A stretch of DNA of 64,000 bases from Cryptomeria japonica. Taxonomy: Eukaryota > Streptophyta > Pinopsida > Cupressales > Cupressaceae. The stretch is from NCBI RefSeq assembly GCF_030272615.1, contig NC_081410.1:189987619-190051618 (forward strand). Reading direction: 5' to 3'. The position numbers and the translations under genes were made by a program. The notes under the pieces are model-generated. The model did no database searches, was not told the origin of the DNA, and was given only the letters and a program-made list of their open reading frames with translations. Within the stretch, counting starts at the first letter, position 1. Every line of letters begins with the position of its first letter. This document shows, piece after piece, positions 34,936 through 48,100 of this stretch.

Positions 34936-35299
34936 GATAGCTAAATAGGAATTGTCAGGAGATTTTCTGGAAACGGGAGTCTTGAATTGATTAGTTCCAA
35001 GAGGCACAAAAATACAACCTTCTTTGTCTCTATCAAGACCAAAAAACATGGTCATTTGATCTCTTCAATTATTCTTCTCATAGTTTTGAATTATCTTCCT
35101 TTCAAAAATCCCAAGTGAGGCTAATCAGTATTTCTCTCTTCTTTGTTCTTAGAAGACTCTCCCTTTGCAATTGATGCTGAAAATCTTATTTGGAACGCAT
35201 TACCTCTATAGTTACTAGTGAGATGAATGAGATGCTAATCAATATTTCTCTAAATGAATTAGACAAGGTTGTGTTTCAAAAAAAAAGGGGGAAAGCTCC

Positions 35300-35990
35300 A
35301 AGTCTAGATCATTTCCTAATGGAATTATTTGTAGAATACGATGGGATTATGAAAGTTTATTGATTTATTGGCAATAGTGCAAGAATCGCAAAGTAACAAA
35401 TAAATATTGAAAGAAATGAAATCTACCTTTCTTGTACCTAGTTCAAAAAGAGAAGGAACTAATTCCTTAGATTTATTCAAGTCAATTGCCCTATGCAATG
35501 TGCTTTATAAAATTATCGAATCACAAAGTAACAAATAAATATAGAAAGCAATGAAATCTACCTTTCATGTACCTAGTCCAGAAAGAGAAGGAACTAATTC
35601 CTTAGATTTATTCAAGTTAATTGCCCTATGCGATGTGCTTTATAAAATTATCTCTAAGTTAATTACAAAGAGATTCAAGAAACAACTTAACATAAATATC
35701 CCAATAGAGCAAGGTGGATTTATGTCAAGCAAGCAAATTCTACATGTGGTGGTCATTGTTGTTGAGTCCATTCACTCCATTGAGATTTCCAAAGAAAAGG
35801 CTATGTTTATCAAACTAGATATAGCCAAGGCTTATGATCGAGTTAAATGGTCATTTCTCCACAAATTTCTTAGTGCCTTAGGCTTTGGTTAATTGGATCA
35901 ATTTGGTAATGAGTTGTATTACATTTACTTCTTGTTCAGTTATAATCAATAATTAGCTCACAACTTTGTTCAGTGCTTTGAGGAGCCTTC
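35300..35990 (+). pseudogene. LINE reverse transcriptase remnant
   Basis: It contains GGGGGAAAGCTCCAAGTCTA (decayed GKAPGPDG). At 35,551-35,892 a readable RT segment has EQGGFMSSKQILHVVVIVVE and AMFIKLDIAKAYDRVKW, the latter holding the first catalytic Asp (motif A). The frame stops just after FLSALGFG. The downstream FADD box is not recognisable. The segment just before it is duplicated in tandem. Confidence 0.7.
35383..35650. repeat. tandem duplication, ~136-bp unit, in the LINE RT
   Basis: AATCRCAAAGTAACAAATAA starts at 35,383 and 35,519. The copies share GAAATCTACCTTTC and the stretch through ATGTGCTTTATAAAATTATC. Confidence 0.85.
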
Positions 35991-37199
35991 AACAAGATGA
36001 CCCTCTTTTGCCTTATTTATCCATCTTATTGGCCAAGGGATTGTGTTATCTTTTAAAACCCTATGTGAGAGAAAAGAGTTGATTTCAAACTGCAATTTGA
36101 CTCTCTACAATACTTATGCACTAGTAACTTGTCCTCCTTAAATTGAAGTTTGGTTGACGAGACCATTTGTAAACCAAAACAACAAGTACATCTCAAATTG
36201 CAACATGTTATCATTATAGGACAAGCCTTGGGAGCTAATCTTTAGTGTAAATGATGCACTAATCAATATCAAATCTGGGCCAAAAAACTTTCTTTGAAGC
36301 ATTTGAGGGAAGCAACATGTGACAATGTTCCTAGAATTTGTCTGTCAGGAACAAAGCCTATGATCTATAACAAGGGTTTTGAGTCCCTCTACTAACTAGT
36401 TTGACACTTGGGATGGTAGTTTTTATGCATCTAGATTTACAAAACCTCTCCAATAGCTTCACAAAGGCTTGTTATGAAATGGGTGAAGATTTCAAAGTTG
36501 TTCAAAGCTTGCGATAGGTGACAATTGGCATGTGGAAAAAACCTTGTGAGTGGTCATCAAGAATCTCTTTAGAGGATCATAATGACATTTCTCATATTCT
36601 TGCAAGAAGAGCTTGTAATTCCTTTAAGGGAAAAGATCTCTTGGCTTGGAATTCTAATTCCCTTCGTGAAAGACAATGTGGAGCACATTCATCGACCTAA
36701 ATCCATTTTTTTCCTTTGGCTTGCTACTTGTAATAGGTGCTTGACCTAGGATAATCAACAAAAGTAAGACTTTCAAGTATCATCTATTTATCCTCTGTAG
36801 CTATGATGAGAAATGTCCTTCCCATTTGTTTCTATAAGCTCTTCATTTTAACTCGTTTCACACTAATTGTGGAGCGTTTGGAAGCAAGCTTATGTTCACG
36901 CTTCTCTTCTTGACTTAAAGAGTTTGGGGAGGCCACCTACTAAGACTTTTTTCCTTTAGGTAGGTTGGAGAAGATTTGAGGTAAAAGGAATTATAGGATA
37001 TTTCATGATAGGAAGATGGTTGTTCGATGGGCTTAAAAAGAACTATTTATATAGCTCAAGAGACTACCCAAGCTAAATTATGAACAGATGCTTCCTTGGA
37101 GCCTCATGAAGTGGACCTATTGTACGAGCTACATTAATTAAAGAACCAAGCCAAGGTCCTTTCTAAAGGGGAGTCCTTATCTTAAACTCAAAAAACTCA

Positions 37200-37480
37200 C
37201 AAACAATCTTCACCTCATACCAAAAATTTTTAGATCAATATAGCTAAGTCCTCCAAGGGAAATAATCTTCAACATTCTATACATGGAGGTTTTAAAACAA
37301 ATAGCTTTGGCACTACCCTCTTCTTCTCCATCTATAAGGATCATCAAACCAATAATCTTATGGAAGCTTTGGTTTACTCTCATTACCTTGAAAGGAGTTG
37401 CATGCTCAAATAACACAAGGTTATTTATGAGAGTGATTCTTAAATGCTACTAAATATGTTTAACTAAGAAAAATCTTGAT
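37200..37480 (-). pseudogene. inverted LINE ORF2 fragment
   Basis: The minus-strand frame (37,210-37,416) ends in ISLGGLSYIDLKIFGMR. This resembles the GGLGxxDLxxxG motif of the region after RT in plant LINE ORF2. It is opposite in strand to the surrounding LINE and sits just before its RNase H tail, so it is either an inverted piece or a separate insertion. Confidence 0.4.
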
Positions 37481-37554
37481 GACTTGAATTAACAATTACT
37501 AGGCAAATTCTCTACTTAAATAATTCTTTGAACCATCTTCATCCACATCTCAAG

Positions 37555-37705
37555 GGAATGGAATAATGTTGCTAACTTTCCAGCTAAATGGGCCTCCAAG
37601 CATAAGCGCACCTAGAGCATCGAAGGATGGGAAAATCTTTCCCAAATGTATTCCCATAAGTTGGAAAGGATGATTCTTGAGGATTTGCAAGAGTAATGTG
37701 GGGGT
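37555..37705 (+). pseudogene. LINE RNase H C-terminal remnant
   Basis: The plus-strand reading WNNVANFPAKWASKH and then LERMILEDL lines up with WNRVADCLAKWASEH and DRLMLEDRM of the LINE at 55,433. The catalytic Asp of the VAD motif has become Asn. Confidence 0.6.
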
Positions 37706-37865
37706 GGTTATGGTCTCTTGATTGTTGGATCTTTCTACTTTGGTTTCAAATGGTTGTTCTTTTGTACAACCTATTAAGTGTTAATACCTTCTTGTACTTA
37801 TTGTTTCTCTCGATATAAGTTTTTCCCACATTTTATTTATTTATTCTTATAAAGGAGAAAAAAAA

Positions 37866-40800
37866 GTAAACAATGCACTTAATATCCTTGAAAATTTGCC
37901 TTTCCCATTTATTGATGTGATAATTGGTTCATTTCATAAAACATCTTACCATGATCATGAAAAAAAAATATTCCATAAAGTTATTTCCAATTGAATGTCT
38001 TACATAATTTGCTTCATTACCATGTGGAGTTTGTTTAAATGGTGCAACATACAATTTTGATACAAAATGAACTACCATTCCTACAATATACCAGCTATCC
38101 CATTCCATTAAACCTTAAGGAATACATGTTAGAATGTTAAAACAACAAAATTAACTAATAGCAAGCACGAGGTACAAATTTATGCCAAAACAGTTCTCAA
38201 AGTGATCAAATATTCAAAAGTGCCAAAAAAGAAGAGAAGAAAACGAAGCATTCAATATGTACCCTTAATTTGTTTACCATAAATTGTTATGATGATTTGT
38301 TACATCCATTAAACATCTTATTAATAATTATGAATGAAAATGGATCCATTAAGCTATTTCTAATTGAATGTCCTACAATATATGCTTCTTTACTATGGAA
38401 AGTTTGCCAAGTTTGTTTAAATTGTGCAATATCAATTCTCTACCTAGAGAATTATAATAAAATCATGTTTTTATTACTTCTATAATATACTAGCTATCCT
38501 ATACTAGGAATCGTGATATCAAGATCCTAAAGTAACTTTGAAGAAAAAAAATTTCCCATCTTTAGAGTAATCAAATGGTCTTCCACATTTTAATCCACCT
38601 TAAATTTCACTATTTTTATCTTCCCTACTTCCAATTTCTTCTAAATTTAATACATTTATTTGCAACAACATTTCCAAATGTCATCAAGATTCATCACAAA
38701 ATTTTGCTTTTCCTAAAACTTTTAAATGTTCCTCTACATTTTAATCCATCAAGATTTCTCCCTTAATATTTCACTTTCTTTTAATTCTCATTTTTTAACA
38801 TTTGAATAAAATTATACCAAATAAAAGACATTCAATCATATGCTAACTACTCTCAACACCAAAGAAGATCACCTTGTTCATTGGGTAACAAAGATTAGAT
38901 TTGTTTTAGAAGGGATTAAACAATCAAAACACAATACCAACATTAAAACTTTTGTTCCTAGAAGGCAAATTTTGCCTTCAAGAACCAAGCAAATTGTCTT
39001 CGAGAACCATAACATAAAATGTACTTTTGCCTTCAAATAGGTAGTACAATGACCTCATTATAATTAAAACAAATTGTTTCTTGCCAAATTAATATGTATC
39101 AACAATGTTAAGGCATTTCAATATCAAAAGACAGTATATTATACCCAATGAAGCAACTACTAGTTAATATAGTATATAAGTTCATAAATTTTTAAAAATA
39201 GGACCAAATATCACAAGATTTCCTTAGGAATATCTTATTTAAAATTAAATTTAACCAATTTATTGAACCTATTATGTTGCATATTCGTGCATCAATTTTC
39301 CATGCACGGAGTAAATATCAACAAATAAATAGATGTATAATTTTAATTCATATGACTTAGATTATTTACACTTTACCCCCATGCAACATGCACTCGTTAT
39401 TTATTTCATTCTTTTAATATATTGTGAATTATTTAATAAAGCCACCACTAATAATGTTACAAACAAACCGATGACAACAGAAATCCATTCACAAGAAAAT
39501 TCAGTTCACTTGACTAGATTGCAACCTTGCATAAGAACTCCACAAGACAGGTGAATTTACAATTAGGAAAACAATCTTATACATACAAATATTTCCAAAA
39601 AGAAACTAATACGAAGTTAAGAATAAAACATAGCAAATTGAAGGTAGGCTGGCCATTCACATGCTGAATCAATCCTCCCCTTTAATAAAAAAGCTTGTTT
39701 CTTCCAGGTCACATCAACAAAGGAAAGATTGCAAGTCTTGTTGCAGATGGGTCCTTTGACAGAATTTGCCACCACAATGCTTCACTAAACAAACATTATA
39801 AATTTTAGCTCACTACATTGCACTCCTCTTAGAAATGTTTTTAATCTATAAATTTATGTCATCCAAAGCCTCCATTATCGGATAAAGTGGAAGAAATGTT
39901 TAAAATATGTATAGCAACACAACTCAAATTTCATATTTAATAATCTTTAAAGATCGCAATAAAAGCTCATTGATACTAACAGACTTAAATGCAATGGTAT
40001 ATAAACAAGAATATAAATAGGGTTTGATAATCATGTAATATAATTTTGGCAAAGCTGTTCGCTCTGTGGCTCCAGGCAAAGAAATGGTAACTAGCAAACA
40101 CAACTCTTAGAAAAAAATAATAACTTCAAATACCATTTTAGAGAGATGGCAACCATAAAGGCTTTTGCAAATGATATTTATTATTGACCTACAAATATAG
40201 AAGAATAGATGCACTCGATGGCGAGAGGAAAATGAAGAGAACATGATGAAAAATAACTAGGCATACAAACACGAAACATAAACATTCAGTCCCAGAAAAT
40301 GGAGACATGAAAAAAAGAGGTGCAGTTAAAATTGTAGTAACTTAGGATAATGGAGAGATAAGTACTTAAAATCATTGACCAAGGAAGGATTATTAAAAGA
40401 TTGTACTCAATGATCTTATGACTCACTACAAACAGTAGTACCTTTGACTAAAGGAGTGAAAACTACTTAAAAATCCAAAAGAAAAAATGCCACGTGGCAA
40501 GAGCAAGCACTTGACCTCAATGTGTCTTGCCTACCAAATCATTTTTAAAGTGGTTCCTATTTTGGTAGAGGGTTTCAACTAACTCATCATTTGATTTTGC
40601 TGGCCAATGTGGACGAGACAGTACAATTTATTTACAAAATTACATCCCGCATATCCAAAAAATAGATCCCTACTCCCAAAAAATTGATCATTTTAAGGAT
40701 ACACTATTAATTCTACAATAATTGAATAGAGCCTACCATCTCTAAAATAGCATTAATTTCTAGCATTAGCTGAAGCAAACATGGGTTAATGAATCAACAC

Positions 40801-41640
40801 TTTTGATATCAAGACTCATGATCCAACCTCATTTTCCATTTTCATGCCACAGACAAAGCTGTGTCATCCTCATGCTAATCAGCACAATTTTGTTAGTGGC
40901 ATCTTTCGACACTAAATAATTAAGCTTATGCTTTGGCCTAGTAGGGTATTCCAGTAAACCCCTGCAATTACAAAGAGACTCAAATATCCAAGATATCCTC
41001 ACATTTCCTAGATGACTTTTCTTGAAGCCAATGAAATTGTCAAGGTTGTAACACCAAACAGTTTGTACTGTCTATATTGTAAATGTAGACTGCATGACCC
41101 ATAGAAACAAAATGGTCACAATCACATGGGTTACATCTTAAATAAAAAGAAAATATGCAACTTGTTTGTAAACAGATATTGACCTTTAACTCAATAGCAG
41201 TGGGCTTCAGAAGTTAAAACGTGAAAATAACTAGAGGTGAATTAGCTACGAAAGCAAAACCAATGATATCTCATGTCGGGCAGAATTTCTTAGCAACCAA
41301 AATACATCTAAGGTTAATGAGAAAGCAATACATGCATTGCAAACAAAGATGAATAAAACACTACAGAATGTTAGTGTATAATGAGCACCATCAACATGTT
41401 TAGAGCTCGTCAGAAGTTCTGAACCAAATATTCCCTCCTAAAAACAAATTTGAAAAATATAAACATACACGTGCCCAGAATAAACATACCTGAGAGTAAA
41501 ATACTCCACTACAGAATCCAAGTGAAGACTATAATTTCAGGCTTGGATAGAGCATCAAATTGCAAAACCAATGATTGTCCGAGTGAAGTATTCAGCAGCA
41601 GGCAAGATTTCAAACATAAAACAGTCGTTTTGGATCATCC
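37866..41640. other. non-coding sequence, with one direct repeat
   Basis: AT-rich with no domain in any frame. It contains a direct repeat of about 190-210 bp (listed separately) and poly-A/T runs. It may be 3' flank, or introns of a spliced 3' UTR of the KH gene, but I cannot show exons here. Confidence 0.35.
37920..38500. repeat. diverged direct repeat (~37,920-38,105 and ~38,290-38,500)
   Basis: Both copies contain CCATAAAGTTATTTCCAATT or its variant, then GAATGTCTTACA/GAATGTCCTACA, TTTGTTTAAATGGTGCAA/TTTGTTTAAATTGTGCAA, and ATATACCAGCTATCCCAT/ATATACTAGCTATCCTAT. The order is kept with small gaps. Confidence 0.6.
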
Positions 41641-41650
41641 ATTCTGAAAA

Positions 41651-41950
41651 ATGAATATACTGCATCATCCTTCCTGGAAAAGGTTAAAACCATTCCTAAC
41701 AGAAACTGATAATAGAAGTATGCGCACAATACAAGCCTGTCTTTAAGAATTAATATAGTTCAAAGGCATAAGAAATGGCATAAAATTTCCTCCCATTATT
41801 GACTTTCTGTTCCGAAAATGAATATACTGCATCATCCGTCCTGGAAAAGGTTAAAACCATTCCTGATAGACATATACACACAATACAAGTCTATATCTTT
41901 GAGAATTAATATAGTTCAAAGGCACAAGAAATGACATTCACGTAACATTT
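41651..41950. repeat. tandem duplication, ~167-bp unit
   Basis: ATGAATATACTGCATCATCC starts at 41,651 and 41,818. Each copy continues with TCCTGGAAAAGGTTAAAACC and ends in GAATTAATATAGTTCAAAGG. The copies differ by several bases and short gaps. Confidence 0.8.
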
Positions 41951-42020
41951 GTTTCAATAATTTACCTTCCATGATTTGAATATTGTAATTTCCAAGGGCA
42001 GTGGGGGCAAATTTCACACT

Positions 42021-42165
42021 ATATATCCTTTCTAATGTAGCTACTAGATTCATACTGCAGCTCTTCTTATATAGCATTCTCCATCCAAAACTTTGTCATG
42101 GTACATATCTTTTCTAATGCAGTTACTAGATTCATACTGCAGCTCTTCTTGAATAATAGATTGCA
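42021..42165. repeat. tandem duplication, ~82-bp unit
   Basis: TTTCTAATGTAGCTACTAGA and TTTCTAATGCAGTTACTAGA are each followed by TTCATACTGCAGCTCTTCTT, 82 bp apart. Confidence 0.8.
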
Positions 42166-42169
42166 TCCA

Positions 42170-45150
42170 AAACTGTCAGGGTAACTATTACACAACTACA
42201 TGGAAGTACAAAAAATTAAAGAGCACACCATTCATTAGTCAGACACAGAATATACAAATGGATCAGATCCAACAGATGTTCGAAAATGATAATTTTTCCT
42301 TAAGTGACAAGTACTAACCTTTAAAAAGGTCATTCAATAAACAACAATTTCTTCAACAAAAAGAAGTGTAAGACATTTTGGGTAGGTGTAAACCAAAACT
42401 TAAAATAAAAATTAAATGTATGCTTATGGTATAATATTTTTTAATTAAACATAAAATAGCATAATCTTATATTTAGAAAATGATTCTGATGTTCTCCAAA
42501 GTCCAATGTATTAACACTACTAATAGAAAATAACATGAACTTATATTTGAAAAATGATTCTGATATTGTCCAATATATAGACACCAATAATACAAAAGAG
42601 CTTGTGTTACATCCAAGTCCTCATCTTGCAACATAATGAAAAGTGAAGGTTATTTTGTCATTGACAAGATACACTTTGCCTCAAAAAATCCAAATTGACC
42701 TTTTATTATCGACTTGGTATAATAATGTTTTGATGGCAATTTACCTGGTAAACATACCTAGAATTAACACTATTCGCGTACATGCCTCAGTAAGGGTCTA
42801 GAATTAATACAGATGGTATAGGTACAAACATCATATCAAACTGAACAATAAGACAATAGTTATTGGTATTTTAGAAACTGAACGATACCAAATCAGAATA
42901 TTTAGGTTTCAAGGCCATTTTTCCAGATATCCTTTAGTAATCCTCTGAAGAATTGAATCTAATATGCTAACCTGAAAAAAATTAGGTCAACTTTTATCAG
43001 GCAATTGATTAAAGCGCCAGAAGCAACACAGCTTTGTGAGCTGGTGTCAATGACCTTCAATGGATCGGGTATAGTAATTAGAATACCCCAAGAGTGCCAA
43101 TGATGACAAATAAATCTCAGAAGCTATTGGATGAATTTTAAATTGCTATGTCAGTTAGAAGGAATTTAACAGGTTGCTTCAATAACTTTTGAGATTAAAT
43201 GAATATCAGTAATTCCCACTTAGTGTGCTCCTAAATAGGGACCTTAATGAAGAAGATAAATCATATGTTAGCAACTAGTATCTTTCAGCTACCACGGACA
43301 AGCTAAAACAATACTTAAGGGGATTGAAGCTATCATAGAGAAGAGCAGCTTTACCATGCATGAACAGTTTAAAGGGGTAAAATGTACCATAGACATTTGG
43401 TTCATAAACTTTGTTTAAATTAACTCGTATCCCATGAAGATCCAGTTCTACAAACTATTTTGAAACTTTATTTTTAGTATACAATAGTGTAAGTATGCCT
43501 CTAGCTGGTTGAAGAGATCTTATATTAGGGCTTATATTGATGAATTTAGATGGGGATAACATCATCAATCATCTTAAGGATGTCTTTCAAAGTACTTATT
43601 ACAGGACATGAACTGGTTTTTCTTCTTTAATACCGTTAAAAAGTCTAGGTCCACCTTTGTAAAATGGAGTCAATACTTACAAAAGACACATTATTTGGAT
43701 AAACAATCAGATTAAATCTTGAAATTCAGCTCCTGGGTAGGACTAAATTAGACAAAATGCACATCATTGCAGGGGATCAAAAGTAACTGGATAACTGACA
43801 AAGGCTTGAGCTTATAACACTTTTTTATTTAACATTTAAGCAATGACCGAACTCAACATTCACATTTAATACATCAAAGCTTCTGAGGATCCAAGTAAAA
43901 CATGCTTTAGTTTTGTTTAAATGATTTTCTAATAGTAAAATATGAATTGCCGGGGAAGTCAACCCATTCGCAGGTCTTGTCTTGAAAAATATTTTTCTAT
44001 GTTGCTCGTTTAGCAGCAATGTCAGAGTTCTTCATTCATAAGTCAGGGCAGTTTTTGATGATCTCAGTACAAGGTGCTCACATTTGTAAAATGTTTTTCT
44101 CACAATTTAAGCATTAAAAATAAATATAGATAAATGTAAACACATTCACCAAAATATTGTCTAAAGGAAAATCTAATGACACTGCCATTTTCACACTGCA
44201 AGAATAAAATAGAATATTTATCAACGATTTACAACAGGGCCACGTTGAGTGATGGAAATTGGTCCATTCTAATAGCATACAAACATCCCAGTTTGAAGAA
44301 AACTGTGTAAGAACTCGATAGTGTTAAGGATTAAAATGCAGAGCTCAATTTTCAATTTTAAGGTATACAGTAAATGATACAACTACCTCACAATGTTTTT
44401 CATCACTAAGTTCTCATTTGCATGTCATAGAACAATATAACATTGTATATAGTCCTACCAAAATGCCACTGTTTCCATAGAAAGTGAATGTAAAATTTTC
44501 TAAAGTCTTAAACCAAATGTCACTGTTTCCAAAGCAAGTGAAAGTCCTAAATGAAGTTGAATTTAAGAAACCTAAAGTATATCCCACTATGGCAACACAG
44601 GTTTGTTTGACCATCGACATGTGTAATGTAATCAATGAAAATAAAACTTTGCTGAAAAGCAAGGTTGATTTCCATAACACATACAAAAAACAAATTTCAT
44701 GATATAAGGCTCAATATGGCTATGTTTCATCATCCTCTCAATTAGTTAAGTCCCATAAACATCCATGGGCTTTCTCAGAAGTAAAATCCAGCCCTGAATA
44801 AAAATTGGGAAGGAATAAGCTTCCACTGATCAACTGCTAATCTGCATTGTTTGAATGTTGTCGCTATTTATATAACCTCAAGGTTTTGGAAATGTTGGTC
44901 AAATCTTCAAAGTTTATTGCTCTCATACTCCAAGCTTCTTTGTCTTCGGCTGTTAAAGGAGAATGAAGGGATGAAAAGCACAAACGAAAGGCAAAGCATC
45001 AGAAAGTCTTCCATTATTATTCTCAAGAAGCACGTAGAAAGACCTTTATACATGTGAACATAAGATGCAGGTAAATTATCAATATGCTACTGTGTGCGCA
45101 TGTATAGTCAGTCGTTTAGATTAGTATCAAGACCATTAAAAATACTTACC
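42170..45150. other. non-coding sequence downstream of the KH gene
   Basis: No domain is seen in any frame. A ~60-bp duplication (CCACTGTTTCCATAGAAAGTGA and CACTGTTTCCAAAGCAAGTG) lies at 44,465-44,545. Part of this region may be transcribed with the KH gene, because a good splice donor lies just after its stop codon. Confidence 0.35.
45144..45150 (-). other. possible splice donor in the 3' UTR of the KH gene
   Basis: On the minus strand AAAGGTAAGTATT lies about 20 bp past the stop codon and is a strong donor match. It suggests a spliced 3' UTR, at least in some transcripts. The acceptor exon was not found. Confidence 0.4.
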
Positions 45151-45168
45151 TTTAACAAAGGTACATAA

Positions 45169-48100
45169 TCATGGTGAGGATTGCCCACTCATAATAAATG
45201 CTTGAAGAAGGCTTTGGGCAGCATGAGTTTGTTCTGGCGTCCCAGATATTACAACCAAACCTTCAGTAGCTCCAGGTCTTGGGTCATGCATTATAACTTT
45301 TGCCCCAGAAATCTAGAAGTTATGGCATCAAAAATATAATTACTAAATAAAGTCGATCGTGGAAATAATTATACTTGAAATACACCTTTAAAAAAAACCA
45401 CCTTACGAATCTGAGCTAGGTTGCTCCCATTTTCCCCATAGATAGATCCAATGACACGTTCAGGAACCACCACCTCAACAGTTGTGCTTGTTACAACAGC
45501 TGATTGACTTCCACTAAAAGAGAATTAAAGGCAGTAAGTAACAGCAACTATCAAAATGCAATTCCAGATATAACTTTGCATAATCATCAGTAACAATGTA
45601 CAAACCTCCCCAAACTTCCTCTTTGAGGATATCCTCTCCCATAGTCAGTAATATTCCTTCCACTGCCACTGTTCATACCCTGGCAGCACCAAGATGATGT
45701 TAATTCAAAATCCAAATCATTTAACTGTTATACACAAAAACTATTTAACTGTTAAACAAAAACTAAACTCATTGAACTATAAACTGGCCATTCTATTCTT
45801 ATAGTCAGAATTAAACATCATAAGAGGGACCGCACATGCATCAATTCAGAAAATATTATAGATTGTAGTAAGCAACGAGATTGCTAGTCCATTTGCAGTC
45901 AAAGTAACAAAGCCTTAGAGATCTCATACAGTGAAGAAATAATTCATGTGATGTACAATTCCAAGAATCTAGAAAAATAAGTAAAATCTAAGATTTCATA
46001 CTTAATATTTAATAACAATAAATCAGGAATCCATATTTAACAAAATAAAACTGTAAACCAGCTGAGGTCGTCAATGCTTCTTGCTCATCTTTCAATGCAC
46101 AGTGACAATCGTCCAAGAGAGTAATAGACCAAAATCAAACAATCCCAAAAATCTCCAATGTTCAAAAACCTAGAAGGGTAATAGAGAGTACATCTCAAAA
46201 TGGCATTCCAAGATTTATGCATTGACAATCTAATCCCATTTAAAATTCTGATACCACAGTGTGTTGGTGGATTGTGGGGCCTGTCATAACTTACCAAACT
46301 CTAATCTTTGGAAAGATGATAACATTCCAAAGAGACAAACTTAGTGAGATTCAACAGAAAAAAGCTACTATAGCAAATAATATGATGCAAAAAATATAAA
46401 CTTATACACATGTTGCTTTCTTGTTTCCAGAAGTTTTGGAACAATCGACTTCAAAACAAAAAACATTCCAGAAATACCGTCCATTCCTCATCCCAGACAA
46501 CGTATAACGGTAACCAACCACTGTTCTGCATATCTCTACGACTACAAGGCTAGAACAAGCACAAAACTAAATCTGCTTCTGTGGAACAGGATATCCCCGT
46601 TTAATCCAACAAAAACTCCAACAACTTTTCTAATCGAATCCACCTACTTATATAGCTCCTTTAAAAAAAATTACAAAATAGACCTGAAACTTAGTTCAGA
46701 AATTCTCTCAATGTTCAATGGCAAAATAATCTTAAACAAACCACATCTTTGCAGTTACTCCCAGTTTTCATTTTCTAAATCATATTCTTTTGCGAAAAAA
46801 GTCAAATTTTCAACAGTCTCAACATTTCTTAACTCATCCTCTTGCTATGCTCAACAGTTAATTTTCATTCAAAACTTTGGTAAAATCAGTTTCTTCATAT
46901 ATACATTCTATCTCTTGTAAGGAAAAGGTTAAAAACAATTCTCCACAACAAACGGTAATAAAGACAGATGAGAGACTACCACCTAATAAAAATCATAAAA
47001 TAAATAGCACTTGTTGAAAATCACACATAGGAGGTGACCTTATATCAAAACATGCAAACAAAGGCACATGGTTACACAAATGGCATGCAAGTGATTTAGG
47101 CAATCACTAACATAATTTTACCTGCATCGCCCATGGTCCTGGAGAAGGTGGCTGATCAATATTGTGAGGCATTCCTCCTGGTCGATGAATGCTGGGAGGG
47201 AAACCTGGGCGATCAACAGTTGGGGGAAGTCTACCTGATTGATCCATGTCCTGCATAGATCCACCTAGCCGGGAGTACATTCCAGGAGGGGATGCAGGTT
47301 CAGGTCTTCCCCTATATTGCGCTATTGGACCAGGAACTGGAGCCATGGGCTCAGGGTACATTCCAACACCTCCAATTGGACCTGTGTTACCCGGGAATAA
47401 ATTGTTTTGCAAGCGTGAGGTGATTTGGACAAGTGCTTCTTGAACTGCCTCTGGATCACCAGTTACCTGCAGCAATATTATAATAAAATAATCTAAATAA
47501 CAAGGGGTGACTCCATGCAATAATAAGAAAAACATCTGTTACACTATATGATTAGGCATATGGTAGACTTAACAATTATACAAAATCTCTGACATTTAAA
47601 GGAAACATCAAAAAGCAACATATCAGATTTTACAAAAGAGCATAAATACCTGAACAACTTCATCATTTTGCGAAGCACACTTTGGAAGCTGATCTTTTCC
47701 AAAAATTCGGATACCTGCTCCACTTGCTCTTCTCATGTCAGATATTATGCTACCACCTTTTCCAAGCAAGCACCCAATCTGGTTGGAGGGCACAAGAAGT
47801 CTAGCAGTTGAATGCTTATCTTTCTCTGGCACGGAACTGATAATCCGATTAAAAACACGAAGGACAGCATTCTGAACAGGAGAAAGCCCTCCTTCTGAAA
47901 ACTGTACCATTTTACAATATGACACAATAAGATTACTTAGAGGAAAATTTGCTTGATAGGAGTGCTTCCAACACACTAGAGATTTAAAAAACACAAAAAA
48001 GCTTATAAGACATCTGAAAACCAAAGCTTAAAATTGGCAGCATAAAAAGTGAACTCTTAAAAAGGTTTACAAATCAGCTAGAAAATAATGTCTAAACTTT

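Larger units (their letters stand above)
33090..37865 (+). mobile_element. decayed LINE (non-LTR retrotransposon), plus orientation
   Basis: It follows the same order as the better-kept LINE at 55,433. It has an ORF1 tail (about 33,200-33,360), an endonuclease start at 33,667 with GTAGGG-like wording (TGCAAGGAGTTTGAACAACA against TGTAAGGGGTTTGAACAACA), an RT at about 35,300-35,990, a zinc-finger/RNase H tail to about 37,700, and an A-rich end at 37,850-37,862. It is full of stops, shifts and internal duplications, so it is long dead. Its 5' boundary sits at the end of the telomere-like tract. I could not find a target duplication. Confidence 0.7.
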
